Origin: Multifurca ochricompacta
Taxonomy: Eukaryota; Basidiomycota; Agaricomycetes; Russulales; Russulaceae
DNA: 64,000 nucleotides
Assembly: GCA_022496185.1 (NCBI GenBank)
Contig: WTXG01000016.1
Coordinates: 124,001 to 188,000 of the forward strand
Direction: 5' to 3'
Positions 1 to 15,106 of this stretch are shown in pieces. Every line of letters starts with the position of its first letter. The stretch's first letter is position 1. A model generated the notes under the pieces. It was not told the origin of the DNA, did not search any database, and saw nothing but the letters and a program-made list of their open reading frames with translations. A program made the translations under genes and the position numbers.

Positions 1-198
1 TTAGAAGGTACCTATCCCTCCGACAACTTCACTTGCTTATTTATATGTTGATTCCTCCTTACCTTGTGCTAGCTGGGCAAACCACTATAGACTACGTTCT
101 TCCTCTTCAGCGTTCAAAACCATGTTCTCTGACACACTCGCAATGAGTAATAGGATATGAGATGTCTATGGCACAATCGACTAAATAAATCTCGCTAG
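1..198. other. Left-edge non-coding stretch
   Basis: No reading frame here looks coding on either strand. It lies just downstream of the CLASP-like gene's stop codon and probably holds its 3' untranslated region. Confidence 0.5.
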
Positions 199-2876
199 TT
201 AATTCATGTCTACCAACGTCCTCCTCTCCATGTCAGTCCCCACTATCAGTAAAGGTCTCTTTGTTGTGCTCTCCTCAACTCCTTCGAAACTCGGCTCTTC
301 GCCCATATTCAGGGCAAGGCCTGGCCATGCAGGGCATTCCCACTCCGCATCTGGCTGCGCTGGAGAAAGTGGTGAATTTGGAGAGAACAGAAACCCTCGT
401 TGGATAGAGCTAACAAGAGCAGAGATTGGCGTCTTTGTTGCCGTGCCCAACGCCACCACTCCAAACGGATGAGGGGAGAGCATCTGTGCTGTCGTCGTCG
501 GTATTGTTGCTTGTTCGCTGGCTGCCAACGGCGCATTTCTCGTGTCATTCGCTGAGAACATCTCTGCCTGCTCGTTCTCAGTTCCCAGTCGCGCAGATAC
601 AGGCGATACAGGTAAAGGCACATCTGCTGGCCGCACTTCCGGGCTTGGTGGTAGTGGTGTCATTATAGCAGCTGCGGGTATCTCCACCTCTTTTGAGGTA
701 GTCTTCTGCGGGACAGCTTTACTCTTAGGACGAATGGCAAGAGGCTTGGTTGGCCCCTTGGCAACATCGCGGCGTTGCTTCTCTTCCTTAGCGGCCTTCA
801 TACGAGCTAGCTGGGACAGCGTCGGCTGCGTAACCCCGCCAGTACGCGCCGGCACCTTTTTCTGGGGGAGTGTGGGAACCGGTGCAACTCCTTTTACAGG
901 TTGAGAAGGCTTTTCCTTCTTCTCGCCTGCACCTGCCATGGGGGGTACGACCTTAGGAATATCCTGTTTCCGTGATTTGGGTTCCTGACCAGCTTTGCCG
1001 ATCGAGCGGGTCGACATGGACGACTTTGGGCGATCGGATGCTGATTGACCAGCCGTCACGATCTCCTTTCCCTCTGCTCTAACACTTGTAGCTTTCGAGA
1101 TGCCTTTTTTTCCCGCCATTGAAGATGGATGTCTGGAATCGTCCTTCTTCATCTCCGTTGTGGGCCTCGATATATCCCTTCTCTCAGCAACTGAGTCAGC
1201 AGGAGTCGGTACGGAGGTCTCAGAGCGTCCAGGAACTACTGATGACGGTGCTGATACTTGAGTGACAGCCCGTTTTGCATCCATTGCGGCGGATGATTTT
1301 GGCCCATGTCGCACACTATCGAGTCTTGACCTGCAAGTCAAGAATAAATGAATGAGATATTTTGGTTATGTGTTTGACTGACCGCTTCGGCACGACCGAG
1401 ACCTGCTCTGGAGCTTTCTTTTCTTGAGGTAAGATGGGCCTAGGGGGTGGGGGTGGAGGCGGAGGTGGCTGCTGCTGCAACTCTGGCAGTGGTACTCTTT
1501 GCGCCCCACCCAATAACCTCTCCTTGATGGTCATCGTCTCCGCCCGCAGAGGTCCCGTGTGTGATTTTTTAAGCGCGACAGGCGGCTGTGTCGATTCCGG
1601 TCTCAGAATCTGTGCAGTCGTCCGTGAAGAGGATGCCCCCGCGGGTCGCTCCGTTCCATTGGACTCCAACCGCCTTGTGAGTATGGGGCGTTCTGGGGGT
1701 GCCTGTGGCTCTGATGATGTTTGTGGGCGGCGCTGAGGGATGATAGCGGGTGGAGGCATATCGTCTCTGCGCTTGGACAATGGCGCCTGCGCAGACTGTC
1801 CATTCGGTTGCGCCACATGGTGCTCCGTCTGGCTGCGCGTAAGCTTCGGTGCTGTCGCCCCCAATGGTGCGCTGGATGCAAGTGCTGAAGACGAGGTAGA
1901 ACGATGATGCGCCATGGAAGTGGCAGGTCGAGGATGAGGCTCTACCCGCTTTGGCGGGGCTGATGCCATAGAAGATGTAGGGCGTGTCGTAGGGAGCGTG
2001 TACGCAGATTGTGATGATTGTGGCCGGGAGTTGGTAGAGGGGATATCAATGTTGAGATACTTCTTCATAGTCGGAGAGAGTGGTGCTGCGAAGCTGCAGC
2101 CTGCGTCAAAATGGGGTAGCGGTGGGGAGACTGAACTCACCTTTCTACTCTCGCAGGAAGGAGGATCTTATATGCTTCGAACACACTCCTGCTAACCTTG
2201 CGAACGTCCGCGCTCGCGTCCGTTGAGGTCAGCTTGATTGCACTTTCCATATCTTTCGCACGTGCATCCTTCTCAAGGTCAGGTGGATTGAAACACTGAA
2301 CACACGCAAGAACGCATTCTATAGCAATTAAGCGGAGAGTGACGGACTTGTCACGAAGAGCGCCAACAAAGTACGGTAAAAGCGAAATGAGTTGCGTTTG
2401 ATCGATGATTGTTTGCATGGCTGCCTTGGCACGGGAGATGAACACTTTGTTCGGACGGGAACAAAGTGATAAGAGTGTTGGGATGAAGAGGGAAACAAGG
2501 GGTCAAAAGAAGGACCCAGCCCCGTAGCAAGGGAAGCTATACACTCGACAGCAGTAGCAGAGAGCGGGAACGCTCAGAAGCTGCAGCAGAGCTGATTGAG
2601 CGATACATTGAGCGGATGGAAGATGTGAGAATTGTAGGGTATTCGCATGCGCCACCCTTTAATAGAGCGATGATCCTGAGGAGAGCGTTCAATATGGTGT
2701 CCCATGTTTCCTCTGTCTCCGCAAGAGAAAGAGAGGCGCGTGCATATTCCAACTCTTCTCTCAAGGTTGACTCGGAATGACACTGAAAAAGAGAATGTTG
2801 AGTTAATTCAACGAAGAGAGATACTAAGGAAGAGACAAGCCTCTATTACTGATGGTATCTTTGATTTGGGAGGCAT
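199..2876 (-). CDS. CLASP/Stu1-like microtubule-stabilising protein, two frame breaks
   Basis: Cytoplasmic-linker-associated proteins bind microtubule plus ends and the spindle through TOG/HEAT domains. The N-terminal ~200 residues read as a CLASP N-terminal TOG domain (motifs EETWDTILNALLRI, VECIASLATGLGPSF, NKVFISRAKAAM). The rest is low-complexity, Pro/Ser/Lys-rich and disordered, as is common for the microtubule-binding tail. I place the start at 2876; exon 1 (2850-2876) is followed by introns 2783-2849, 2094-2140 and 1331-1382, all in matching phase. Two one-base gaps interrupt the TOG domain near 2556-2566 and 2496-2504; the spliced length is two bases short of a multiple of three, which agrees. 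Shorter than yeast Stu1 at ~837 residues, so a second TOG is not evident. Divergent from the AlaRS gene. Family call from motifs only. Confidence 0.75.
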
Positions 2877-2960
2877 GCAAGAGTGTGTGGACTGGAGACT
2901 GGACCAACAAGCAACTATCCCTGTCCCTATTTGTGCATGCGTGCATGCGTGACCTGAGTT

Positions 2961-2971
2961 CGGTCACGTGA
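2961..2971. promoter_or_regulatory. Palindromic E-box CGGTCACGTGA in divergent promoter
   Basis: TCACGTGA core lies between the CLASP-like start (2876) and the AlaRS starts (3042/3120). The same 11-mer recurs at 10825-10835 in the HAP2/THO1 divergent promoter. CACGTG is the known site of Cbf1/USF-type bHLH factors; that it works here is inference. Confidence 0.5.
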
Positions 2972-3004
2972 TCGTATCCACCCACCCAAAAAAAACCCCC
3001 ACCC

Positions 3005-3029
3005 TTATTTTATTTTATTTTATTTTTAA
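3005..3029. repeat. Short (TTTTA)n microsatellite
   Basis: About four TTTTA units precede the AlaRS translation starts, likely in its promoter or leader. Confidence 0.6.
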
Positions 3030-3033
3030 TGAA

Positions 3034-3045
3034 ATGACTCGATGA
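3034..3045 (+). promoter_or_regulatory. Four-codon uORF overlapping the upstream AlaRS start
   Basis: ATG-ACT-CGA-TGA ends in an ATGA overlap with the in-frame upstream AlaRS ATG at 3042. Such an overlap allows termination-reinitiation and would influence use of the long isoform. Seen directly; function is inferred. Confidence 0.4.
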
Positions 3046-3119
3046 TATTTAGATTTAGACGGATACGGATCATCTCCTTCAGATCGTATTCGTGTTCAAG
3101 ATATTCGCATACGCATACA

Positions 3120-6617
<3,498 letters not shown>

Positions 6618-7010
6618 ATTATTATTTTCTTTTACTTTGCTCTCTGCCCTGAAAATGAGTGCAAGAAGGCTTCGTCGTATTATCTTACTTTTTACTCCCT
6701 ATTTTGGTACCCGACGCGTTACTTGAGATGTGAGACAATCGTCACGTACCCGCGTCACACTGTAACGTCCACCTCATCGCGGGGTGTTCATCTCTTGGTG
6801 GAGTAGTATTCCAATTCATTCAAAAATCTCAGCACCTAGCAAGGTAAGACTTTCACCTATATCGTTCTTGGTTGTGCTGGGTCATTTCTCTGTGGGATTT
6901 AGTCAGAGTTTAAACGGAGAGGAACGGGCACAGGGGTGGATGGATGTGATACAGTTTGGATGATCCTGACCCTATCATCTCCACAGATAAACACACTTGC
7001 CCTGCCTAGC
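6618..7010. promoter_or_regulatory. Terminator/promoter gap with probable 5'-UTR intron of RPS18
   Basis: A likely leader intron runs 6844-6986 (donor GTAAGA, acceptor CCACAG), ending 24 bases before the RPS18 ATG. Leader introns are frequent in fungal ribosomal protein genes. No coding frame seen. Confidence 0.5.
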
Positions 7011-7646
7011 ATGTCCCTCGTACTCCCTGAATCACATCAACAGTTCCAGGTACTTTTATCCCTCTGCATAGTTATCCGAGAAGTTCTTGCTGACTACAGT
7101 CCAGCACATTCTGCGTTTACTTAACACGAACGTGGATGGCAAACGCAAAGTCATGTATGCTCTGACGGAGATCAAAGGTGTTGGGCGGCGGTATGCCAAC
7201 ATCGTTTGCAAAAAGGCAGATGTAGACCTTAGCAAGCGGTGCGTCGATGTTCCAGATTACTGACAAACCCCACTCCTCACGAGCATCACAGAGCGGGGGA
7301 CCTTAACTCAGACGAGCTCGAGCGACTCGTAACAATAATTCAGAACCCAACTCAATTCAAGATTCCCGTGTGGTTCCTGAATCGTCAGCGTGACATTGTC
7401 GACGGCAAGACCTTGCAAATTCTATCCAACGGCGTAGACTCGAAGTTGCGTGATGACCTTGAGCGTCTCAAGAAAATTCGAGCTCATCGTGGTCTCCGTC
7501 ATTTCTGGGGTCTTCGTGTGCGCGGACAGCACACAAAGACAACTGGTAAGTCATTATTCCTGCGAATTTCCGTGCCGCGGTCTGATTCACCGCGCATTCT
7601 AGGTCGTCGTGGGAAGACAGTCGGTGTGTCGAAGAAGCGTGGTTAA
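7011..7646 (+). CDS. RPS18: 40S ribosomal protein uS13 (S18)
   Basis: Component of the head of the small ribosomal subunit, at the contact with the large subunit and near tRNA. The translation starts [19 protein letters not shown] and carries the family motifs [57 protein letters not shown] and the C-terminal [16 protein letters not shown]. Introns at 7050-7104, 7239-7291 and 7546-7602 are in phase, giving 156 residues, the expected length. A probable 5'-UTR intron (6844-6986) precedes it. Reads on the same strand as AlaRS. Certain. Confidence 0.98.
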
Positions 7647-7887
7647 GCACTTTTTCGCTATTGAGCTTACCATATGTCCATATCCGATATAAACTTCTCT
7701 ATGAGCATATGAGCATATGAGCAGAACTAAATTATTAAAAAAAGTTATAAGAAAAAGAATCATAACGCGGCCCGGTCTATCCATAGCTACACTATGGGGA
7801 TTGAGATAGTGTTCCTTCTAGTAATTTCTTTCTGTTTCTGTGCTGCACCCGCACCCGCACCCACATTCCGTTGACACGCCTATCCTC

Positions 7888-8801
7888 ATGGCCTCCTGCT
7901 ATTGGACTCAGCCTTCACAGTTACATCCCTGGTTTAAATCAGCCACCCTAAAGCGCCAACCCTCAATGTTTCCTCGTTCAGAGTCTCCATCGCCTGTGGA
8001 TGAGTATGATTCTGACGCACGCATAAAGCGGCAGCGCCGCATCACCCCGGAGCAGATGCATTCTAAGAAGCGTAAGCTGCCCTCGCCGCCGCAGTCACCC
8101 ACCGAGGATATCAGTGACGCACAGTCCTCCAAAAGGCAGAGGTGCACAACGCTCGAGCATAGCATTGAGGGCCTGTCACTTACCCCTCCCATGCAAATGG
8201 CTCCACACGCACCTGAGTTCGCAACGCGCCTGCCTACTCCTGTCTCTACTGTTCTTACATACGCTCCTGATTTTTCTTCCTCACAATGGCTTAAAGCGTC
8301 CCCTCCGACACCTGGTTTTATCTTATCACCTCCACCCCTCAACTCGGTCCTCACCCCGATGACCGTTATGCCCGCGTCCATGGGCACGTCCATGTCCGCA
8401 CCCTTGTCAGTCACTGACACGATAATGGACGTAAAAATGCGTTCTTCATCCTGGTTTGAGCCCGAGAAGGACCGTACGTGTCCCCTCCTCCCTCTTCTTG
8501 CACGAACGTGACTGCTGGCTGACGTTGCGACGCGCGGGTTCCTCATGCATTTATAGGAATCGTCGTCACGGACCTGGACGCATCATCCGATGACGAAGCC
8601 GATACTGTGGATGACGCGCCAAAGTTGCCGCGTCCCGTGCTGCAGGCACTATTCTGCGGGCCGGAACGATGGGGTCCGCTGCTTGCTGGAATACCACTGG
8701 TGCCGTCCCAGCCCTCACCGTCGTTGGATTCTCCCTCGCCACTCGAACCAATTAGGGTCTCTGAGCCAAGGCTGGACGAAGCTATGGATGTGGAACAGTA
8801 G
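7888..8801 (+). CDS. Disordered orphan protein with basic and Pro/Ser-rich tracts
   Basis: Not recognised. One intron (8474-8556, donor GTACGT, acceptor TTATAG) joins two open exons in phase to 276 residues. The protein is low-complexity: two basic patches (RIKRQRR, KKRKL; possible nuclear localisation signals), SP/TP-rich segments that could be phosphorylated, and an acidic patch (SSDDEADTVDDAP) just after the splice. It has no hydrophobic segment and no fold I can name. The start at 7888 is the first ATG in frame. Convergent with HAP2. Reality rests on the long open frame, the clean splice phase and codon-like composition. Confidence 0.6.
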
Positions 8802-9406
8802 CGCGGTTGATTTTATTTTGTTCAAATTCTGTGTTCACATCATATCTTGCTCTACGTTGATAGTGATACACTACACCACATCCGCCGCGAACCTGTCACC
8901 ATCTCCACATGGCCCATGAAGGATTTTGAAGGGTTTGGTTGCTCTATAAGATTGGCCTAGCGTTTAGCTGCTCGGCGAGTGTCTTGGCATCTTGGTATTC
9001 CATGGGAACTTAACAACTGCTTGGAGTTTTTAGCTTCTGCTCCTGCTCCTCCATCCCCACTGTAGATGCCTTTATTCATGTCTAATCGCAAGATTTGTCG
9101 CAAACTTCTTTCTGACAACCAAAACGACTTGTGATTTAAATAGCTCAAAGCCCGGAAATTTTACAAACAGCGACCAATGAGAACACCATCAATGTACTTT
9201 GTTTCTTTTTCTTTGTCGGTGCGCTTGTGGCACGAAGGCACACGACACGACACCATGCCTCACCAGCAGGTAATCTGAGCCGACCACGCATCGTATCATA
9301 TAAATTTCATACCCCCTCAATTGACCGATTGTCGATGCAGGCCAGCGCACCGACAACGCAGCTGCATTCAGGAACTATTCCCAGCTAGCGCTGAGGTCGG
9401 CAAGGG
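8802..9406. other. Intergenic between convergent genes
   Basis: About 600 bases with no recognised gene. It contains a CCAAT motif near 9173 and a possible tiny spliced frame (9255-9269 joined to 9341-9388, 20 codons), described under findings. Confidence 0.4.
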
Positions 9407-10727
9407 CTACGCCCTTCCAGATCGCGAGACACCATCCGGGCCATACAGCCCCTCGGCGAGATTGAGCCGTGTATGGTGATGCCGTGCGTGAGCATGCGGG
9501 TGAGGTACATGGTGCATCTGCATCACACTGAACGGGGAACGTAGAACACCTGGCGCCGGACTCGTTGCCGTATGTACGGCGGTTATCTGTGAGGTTAACG
9601 GTGGCCCTGACGTTGGGGTGGGCGTGGGGACAGCTGGTGCAGGCTGGGGTAGGGCGTGGAAGCCGCGCAAACCAGCGTGGGAGTGCGCCTGCTGTGCTGG
9701 GGCTAGAGTGGGCGCCTGAGGGTGAGCGTGGGAATGCACGCGGATGTCTTGGTAAAGTGTGGGCGAAGGCGACGACTGTGGCTGTTGCGACTGTATCGAG
9801 TGATGATATGGCATGTTCACGAGATTCACGGGATTGGGCCGGTGACCTGCTTGGAACTGAGTGATAGGTTGTGGTTGCTGCTGGTGTTGTTGGACTGGTG
9901 GGGCAGGTGCGAGTGTGGGTGTTGGATTGGAAGATTGTGAGTGCGCCGGAGGCTGAGAGCCTACCGGACGAAGTGGGTTGGTTGAAACGGGAGATGGTTC
10001 AGATTGGGTAACCATATCGCGCGGTGAATCATCTATATCGTCGCGGTCGTCGTCGTCATCGTGCGCGGTTTCAGCTCCAGGTGCGACTGCTCTCTGAGCC
10101 GCGATTTCCTCGGCGGTGAGGAAGCGGCCACCGGGTCCGCGGGGACGACGCATGGCATGCTTGTGGCGCGATTCATGGAGATAGGGCTATTTGAGTGAGA
10201 TTGGAGATATGTAAAGCGACATATATATGATTGTACTGTACCTTTCGCTTTTGGGAGAGGCGGTGGACTTCCTCGAGGCGTGCGCGGGCGACACGACGCT
10301 TAAGGATACGATAATACTGTTTTGCATTCACGTAAAGAGGTTCGTCGTCGATAGGTGCATCAGACCTGGGTGTATGGGAAGGCGGTGATGGGTCTTGGGG
10401 AAAGGGTGATTGGGGCTCATTGCGAGGAGGTGACGGGGGACGACCAGAAGAGGCAGTAGGATGATCATTTGTTGAGGGAGGTGGTCTATTATAAAAGTTG
10501 TAAAGGTGGGGTGCTATTCGACGGGGATGGTAAGTAAGGGAGGAGGAGAGGGATGGAGTAAACATACGATGAAACTGCTCTTGAACCACATCATGAGAGT
10601 TGGGGAATTGTTGATGTTGTGGTGGGATAGGATAGGCTGAATGAAACAAGTGATTGATTTCATTCTCCATGATTGGTCTCTTATCGTCTTGTCTCTTCTT
10701 GTTCTTGTCTTGTTTCTTGTCCTCCAA
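9407..10727 (-). CDS. HAP2: CCAAT-binding factor subunit HAP2 (NF-YA/CBF-B)
   Basis: Sequence-specific subunit of the heterotrimeric CCAAT-binding complex. The core reads DDEPLYVNAKQYYRILKRR..ARARLEE (subunit-association helix) then, after an intron at 10187-10241, PYLHESRHKHAMRRPRGPGG and RFLTAEE (DNA-binding half). The two halves of the NF-YA domain are joined exactly by this splice. The total is 421 residues: a ~110-residue Pro/Ser/His-rich N-terminus, the domain near 125-185, then a long Gln/Pro/His-rich tail with an acidic patch (DDDDDRDDIDD), typical of fungal HAP2 transactivation regions. Divergent from THO1 with a 205-bp shared promoter holding CGGTCACGTGA. Confidence 0.95.
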
Positions 10728-10824
10728 AAGTTTTCAAAAACAAAAACGATTGATCATGTTCACTTGTGAACCTGCCTGACCCACTCCCCAAGCCTAAGCA
10801 AAAGTCTCTAAGCCTAAGCCACTG

Positions 10825-10835
10825 CGGTCACGTGA
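10825..10835. promoter_or_regulatory. Palindromic E-box CGGTCACGTGA in HAP2/THO1 promoter
   Basis: Identical to the 11-mer at 2961-2971. It sits 98 bases upstream of the THO1-like ATG and 98 bases upstream of the HAP2 ATG, at the centre of the divergent promoter. Confidence 0.55.
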
Positions 10836-10932
10836 GTCATGTCACTCATCCCCGCCGTGAAGTGAAAGAAACCGCTTTTGCTTTGTTCCCCTCTCTACAC
10901 TACAACATAACCCAAGTCACTACCACTTGGCT

Positions 10933-12022
10933 ATGGAATTAAAATTGTATGTTATTAGCTCTACCTATTTTATTTTTCATCCCTCTGACCAAAAAAACAA
11001 AAGGAAATCCCTTAAGGTCGCAGACCTCAAAGACATTTGCACACGGGCAAATCTTGCCACTACAACTAGATCAACAAAGGCCGATCTCATCACAAAAATC
11101 CTTGCTAGTCAAGCGGCCGTAGACGCGTACAAGGCCAAATATCAGCAGAATGGCAATTCTGCCCCTTCACTCAAGTCTACAGCATTATCTAATAACGACG
11201 ACATGGTGAGTAGAACACGCGCCACACTTGATACTCATTCTCATATCTGCCTTTAGTCCGCTCCTCCAGAAGAGTGCGCACTTGTGGCTCTTCCCCCCCT
11301 TCCCCCCCGCTATTTTTAACGTACTGTTAGGGTCGATTGGACTCCTGAAGAACCTTCAGTAGCCCTTCCTCCGCCGGCCACCCCGGCAGCATTCACCAAA
11401 TCCAACTCACCGACCAAGCTTCCTCCTACTTCAGTACGAGTCAACATTTCTCTCTATCTCCGTTAAACCCAGCTAATTTCCATAGTCCACGCCTCAGTCA
11501 AAGGTGGTCCCCTCAAAAGCCACGACTACGGCGAGTGAAGCCACCAAAGTCTCAGCGCCTCTCCCCACTACTCCAGCTGACGAGGAGCTGGAAAAGCGCA
11601 AAGCTCGTGCCGCACGCTTTGGCATCGCACTAGTCGAGCCTGCTAAGCCGAAGATAAATTCCGTACCTCTGCCTACCACCAGGACCGCAGGTCCGGTCAA
11701 ACCCGTCGATGTGAGTCGCAAACTCTCCCCAACTCGGCCACTCAATGACACGTTGCAACTACAGGACCTCGAGAAGCTGAAGGCACGATCAGAACGCTTC
11801 ATTACGGGCAAGCACGCGCAAGCAGAGGCCAAGTCTACCTCTGCTGTCAGTAGCAAGAAGCGTAGCAGTGCTGTTGTAGAGGAAATCGACACGGAAGAGC
11901 AGGAGCGCCGGCGGAAGCGCGCTGAACGCTTTGGGATCTCTATGGTGGTGTGTTCCGACTTTTGTATTCAATTATCTGTTGCTGGTATTCACGCATCCTT
12001 GGCGCAGGGTGCAAAGGCTTGA
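10933..12022 (+). CDS. THO1: THO1/SARNP-like SAP-domain mRNA export protein
   Basis: Tho1/SARNP proteins bind RNA/DNA and the DEAD-box ATPase Sub2/UAP56 in mRNP assembly and export. The N-terminus (MELKLKSLKVADLKDICTRA, then TKADLITKIL) is a SAP domain. Three C-terminal KRKARAARFGIAL / KLKARSERF / RRKRAERFGISM repeats match the Sub2-binding modules of the family. Seven exons splice in phase to 252 residues; introns 10947-11003, 11206-11256, 11274-11330, 11434-11485, 11711-11764, 11948-12007. The last two are 54 and 60 nt without stop codons, so their retention would leave the frame open. Likely nuclear. Confidence 0.85.
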
Positions 12023-12580
12023 TACCTCACCTAATATTTGGGTCCCGTCATCCTTTTTTTTGTGTTATGCCTACTCTGTGCGTGTAATGATCGATGGCAT
12101 GGGTTCCGCACTTCTATCGTACCAATACCATACCCCTCTGCCGCTCATCTCTGAATAAACACTATGAGGCGTATTGCATTGGTTAATGATCCATTTTCCA
12201 TTGGTAGGCTACATATAGGTTACAGAACTCCTTTGAATGAGTGTGAGTGAGACGGTCCTACCTCGAATGCGTCTCACAGTGGCTGCGTAGCTAGCACTAG
12301 CACGGCTCTTGTCATTATCTAGCAATGTCAAAGACGCAAAAATAACACGCGCCATTACGAGACAAAAACGTTTTGTCTGCCACGCCATACAGTATAAAAG
12401 AGCCGAGCTCGCCGTGAGTCTGCGTGCATTGCCTTCGCTGCGCAGCGTGCCCGAGGTAGCCGCGGTTGATATCAGTCAACACCTCGTCCTAAGGTCATTT
12501 TATATTCTCCCCATCATTATCTGCGTCGACATCACTGCCAACAAGTCATCCACGACCTCTCCTCTGAAATTTGGGAAGCC
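12023..12580. promoter_or_regulatory. Intergenic with TATA box (12393-12400)
   Basis: TATAAAAG at 12393-12400 lies ~180 bases upstream of the four-TM protein's ATG, the clearest TATA box in the window. No coding frame is supported in this stretch. Confidence 0.45.
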
Positions 12581-13720
12581 ATGGGTCGTGGTATCATCTA
12601 CTTCATATTTCAGCGTCCCCGGTTCTGTTGTTGTCTTCCCGTCCGTGCATGTGTTATTATCATGTCTCTGCTAGGGCTCTTGCTCTCTGGTATATTATCT
12701 ATCATTCTCTGGTTTGAAGTTGCCAGTGCGTATTCTTTTACCCTATTCCCGACTAGACTACGTTTCCTGAATAAGTACACTGCACGAAATCAGAAGCGGA
12801 GGCGCTTACGAGCAAGGAGCGAGGTGCATTCATTGGAGGCGCAATCATCGAAACGCTCTTCTTCCTCATTTCAGCACTCGGGTATGTTTGAGGAACTATC
12901 ACCGTCACACTGGAGCTGACACCAACCACTTACTTTCTGCTTTGTGCATGTTTAGCCTCATTGGAGGTATCGTGCGCAAGCAGACATTTGTAACAGCTTA
13001 TGCCATCGGGCTGTATATCCATTTTGTGATCAACCTCAGTGTGGCGGGGTACCTCCTCTTCGCCATCTTGCATGCCACACGTTCGGATACCGTGACTTTA
13101 TGCCAGCACGCGCTCAAGAATTCGCAGACCCAAGACCAGTGTGAGACACTCTTCGATACCATCCGCGGCGTCTATGCCGGCCTCGCATCAATCATCTTGA
13201 TCATCGAGCTCTGTGAGTAGCCCACTCCAATCACCCCATAGTGACTGACCAATCTGGTAACAAACAACAAACTAAAAATAGATGGCGCGATAGTCGCTAC
13301 GCGATACGTTTATCAAGTGCGTGGAGAAAAGCGAGAAGCACGCATGCCCAAGCATCTGCGCGGGGAATCAGACCCGGGAGTCTCATCCCCGGCTTTGTGC
13401 GTTATGATGACGCGAGCGGTGGGACGGTGTATGATTCATACTACTACCCATCCGCCAAGGGCCACACGCGTGGTGTGTCCGCATACTCGCTTGCCAGCGC
13501 CGAGTTTGAGGGTGCAACGCCAATGGGGTTGTACGATCCCCCCACTTCGGGACTACCTGACTCGAAGTACCGCGAGAGTCTCGACTTCGAGGATGGATAC
13601 AAGGACGATGAACATAGGGACCATGATGGGTATAAAGACAGCGATCACGATCGTGCGGTAGGTCCACCTCAAGGGGCACCGACTTTTGAAAAGGGACGAG
13701 TCGAGCACGCTGGGTTGTGA
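12581..13720 (+). CDS. Four-transmembrane orphan protein, one frame break
   Basis: Tetraspan-like membrane protein of unknown function. Predicted membrane segments: CVIIMSLLGLLLSGILSIIL, IIETLFFLISALGLIGGIV, IGLYIHFVINLSVAGYLLF and AGLASIILIIELYGAIVATR. A short loop with two Cys (LCQHALKNS..DQCETLF) lies between TM3 and TM4, followed by a basic juxtamembrane run and a Tyr/Asp-rich tail. Introns 12726-12793, 12882-12955, 13213-13281 are in phase. Between 13370 and 13392 the frame jumps by one base (GESDPG to LIPGFVRYDD); spliced length is one base short of 3n, consistent with one missing base and a ~309-residue product. TATA box upstream. Confidence 0.65.
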
Positions 13721-13980
13721 TGGAGGCATTTAATTTGAGGTTTTTGTTGTAGAGTTTATCGTTGCGAAAATAAGATACTGTCTCTGGACTTATTTAATTA
13801 AACGTTTTGTAAGTGTGGGGGGACGACAAATCGAAAAGCGGCAAATGGCGAGGGGCCTGGAAACGCCACGCGGGGGGGGACCAGTGGTCGCCGCGCCTGG
13901 CCCCACCCAAGTTACATTGACACTGACGCTGATACAGACGACACAGTATCACTTCTGCCTACGGAACCTTCATACATGTC

Positions 13981-14907
13981 ATGCGCATTCGACATAATGC
14001 CATGCACATTCGATATGCTACCCAGCGGCAGCACATCGTCGACTCTGTGCGTGCGCCTCCACTCTGGAATGGGCCTATCTACTAACGCGCCCCCATTGTA
14101 CGCTTACTATGCTCGCTAGCTCGATACGCTGCTTTACCAACTCCATGTCCTTTCCTTTTTCCTTGCGCCCTCTATCATCACCCTCTTTGCGCGTGCCGCA
14201 GGACAATTCCAGCTATCACACCCTCGCGAGTTCGGACCCCGGCGCACGCTGCGTTTTCGATTCCTACTCATCGCCATATTCAATTCGACCGGGATCTGGA
14301 ATCATATTTTCACGCGCGCTCAGGATGGGCGGTCAGTCGTGTTGGATTTCGTTGGGATGGGTGCGTTCCCTCTGGTCATTCCCCTTGCACTTTCGCTGAT
14401 TCGCTGACTCTGACAACTGTTCCCGTTGTTACTACAGCGTCCACACCATCGCGCACGCAGCTCCTCTTACTTGATCTCCTTATTATTACACTTTCGGTTA
14501 TTGTTACGACCATCGCATACGAAGCCGCATACGCGCGTGCGGTGACCAAGGCGGCAATTCGTGCCACACTCGACCTAACACCTTCTACATCTCACACCTA
14601 CACTGACCCACTCGTCCCGGCCGTGAATGAGGGGGACACTGATCTCGTGCTCGATTTACGTGCTACTTTGCTGCTTGGACACATACGCCAACCTCCTCTA
14701 CCACCACCGGAGGACACGCCACTGCCAAATGGCGCCGCAGTGGTGGAGGGGCTGCGTGTGTTATTACAAGCGCAACGTGCACTCAGGGTGCGGCAAGAGG
14801 CGCGACAGATCCCATCTACGGGTGATGATGGTGATGACGATGCCCAAACGCGGGAGCGAGACCGGCGTGTGCCGGGTGGGATAGATCCACCAGAAGATGG
14901 AGGATAA
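13981..14907 (+). CDS. DUF1746 (Dsc-complex-type) membrane protein
   Basis: Matches the fungal DUF1746 family, which includes subunits of the Golgi Dsc E3 ubiquitin ligase acting in SREBP cleavage. Hallmarks: RQHIVDSLDTLLYQLH at the N-terminus, then a hydrophobic span (LSFFLAPSIITLFARAA), RRTLRFRFLLIAIFNSTGIW with a second span, and RTQLLLLDLLIITLSVIVTT as a third. The rest is a soluble, acidic C-terminal tail. Introns 14047-14119 and 14361-14437 are in phase; 258 residues from the ATG at 13981 (an alternative ATG is at 14002). Family assignment from motif memory; the Dsc link is inference. Confidence 0.7.
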
Positions 14908-15106
14908 TAGGCGGACAATATTTATAATGTGTTCCCTGCATTACTGCATGCGCCAGCGGGAAGCTGGGTGTACTTAGTGTTTTTTCTGGGTTCCTAGAGG
15001 CCCTTTCCCACTACGAGGACGTAAAAGACTCATGGTGGAGCAGACGATGAGAAGTGGAGGGGGGAATTACGAGGTGATGGGTGAGGAGGAATTTCCAACG
15101 CGAAGA
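14908..15106. other. Convergent intergenic gap
   Basis: Short spacer between the DUF1746 gene and the NDUFAF8-like gene, presumably both 3' ends. Nothing else seen. Confidence 0.5.

Noticed and set aside
13383..13679. 98-codon minus-strand frame inside the four-TM gene
   Set aside because: Shadow of the real coding strand; His/Arg-rich composition typical of antisense reading.
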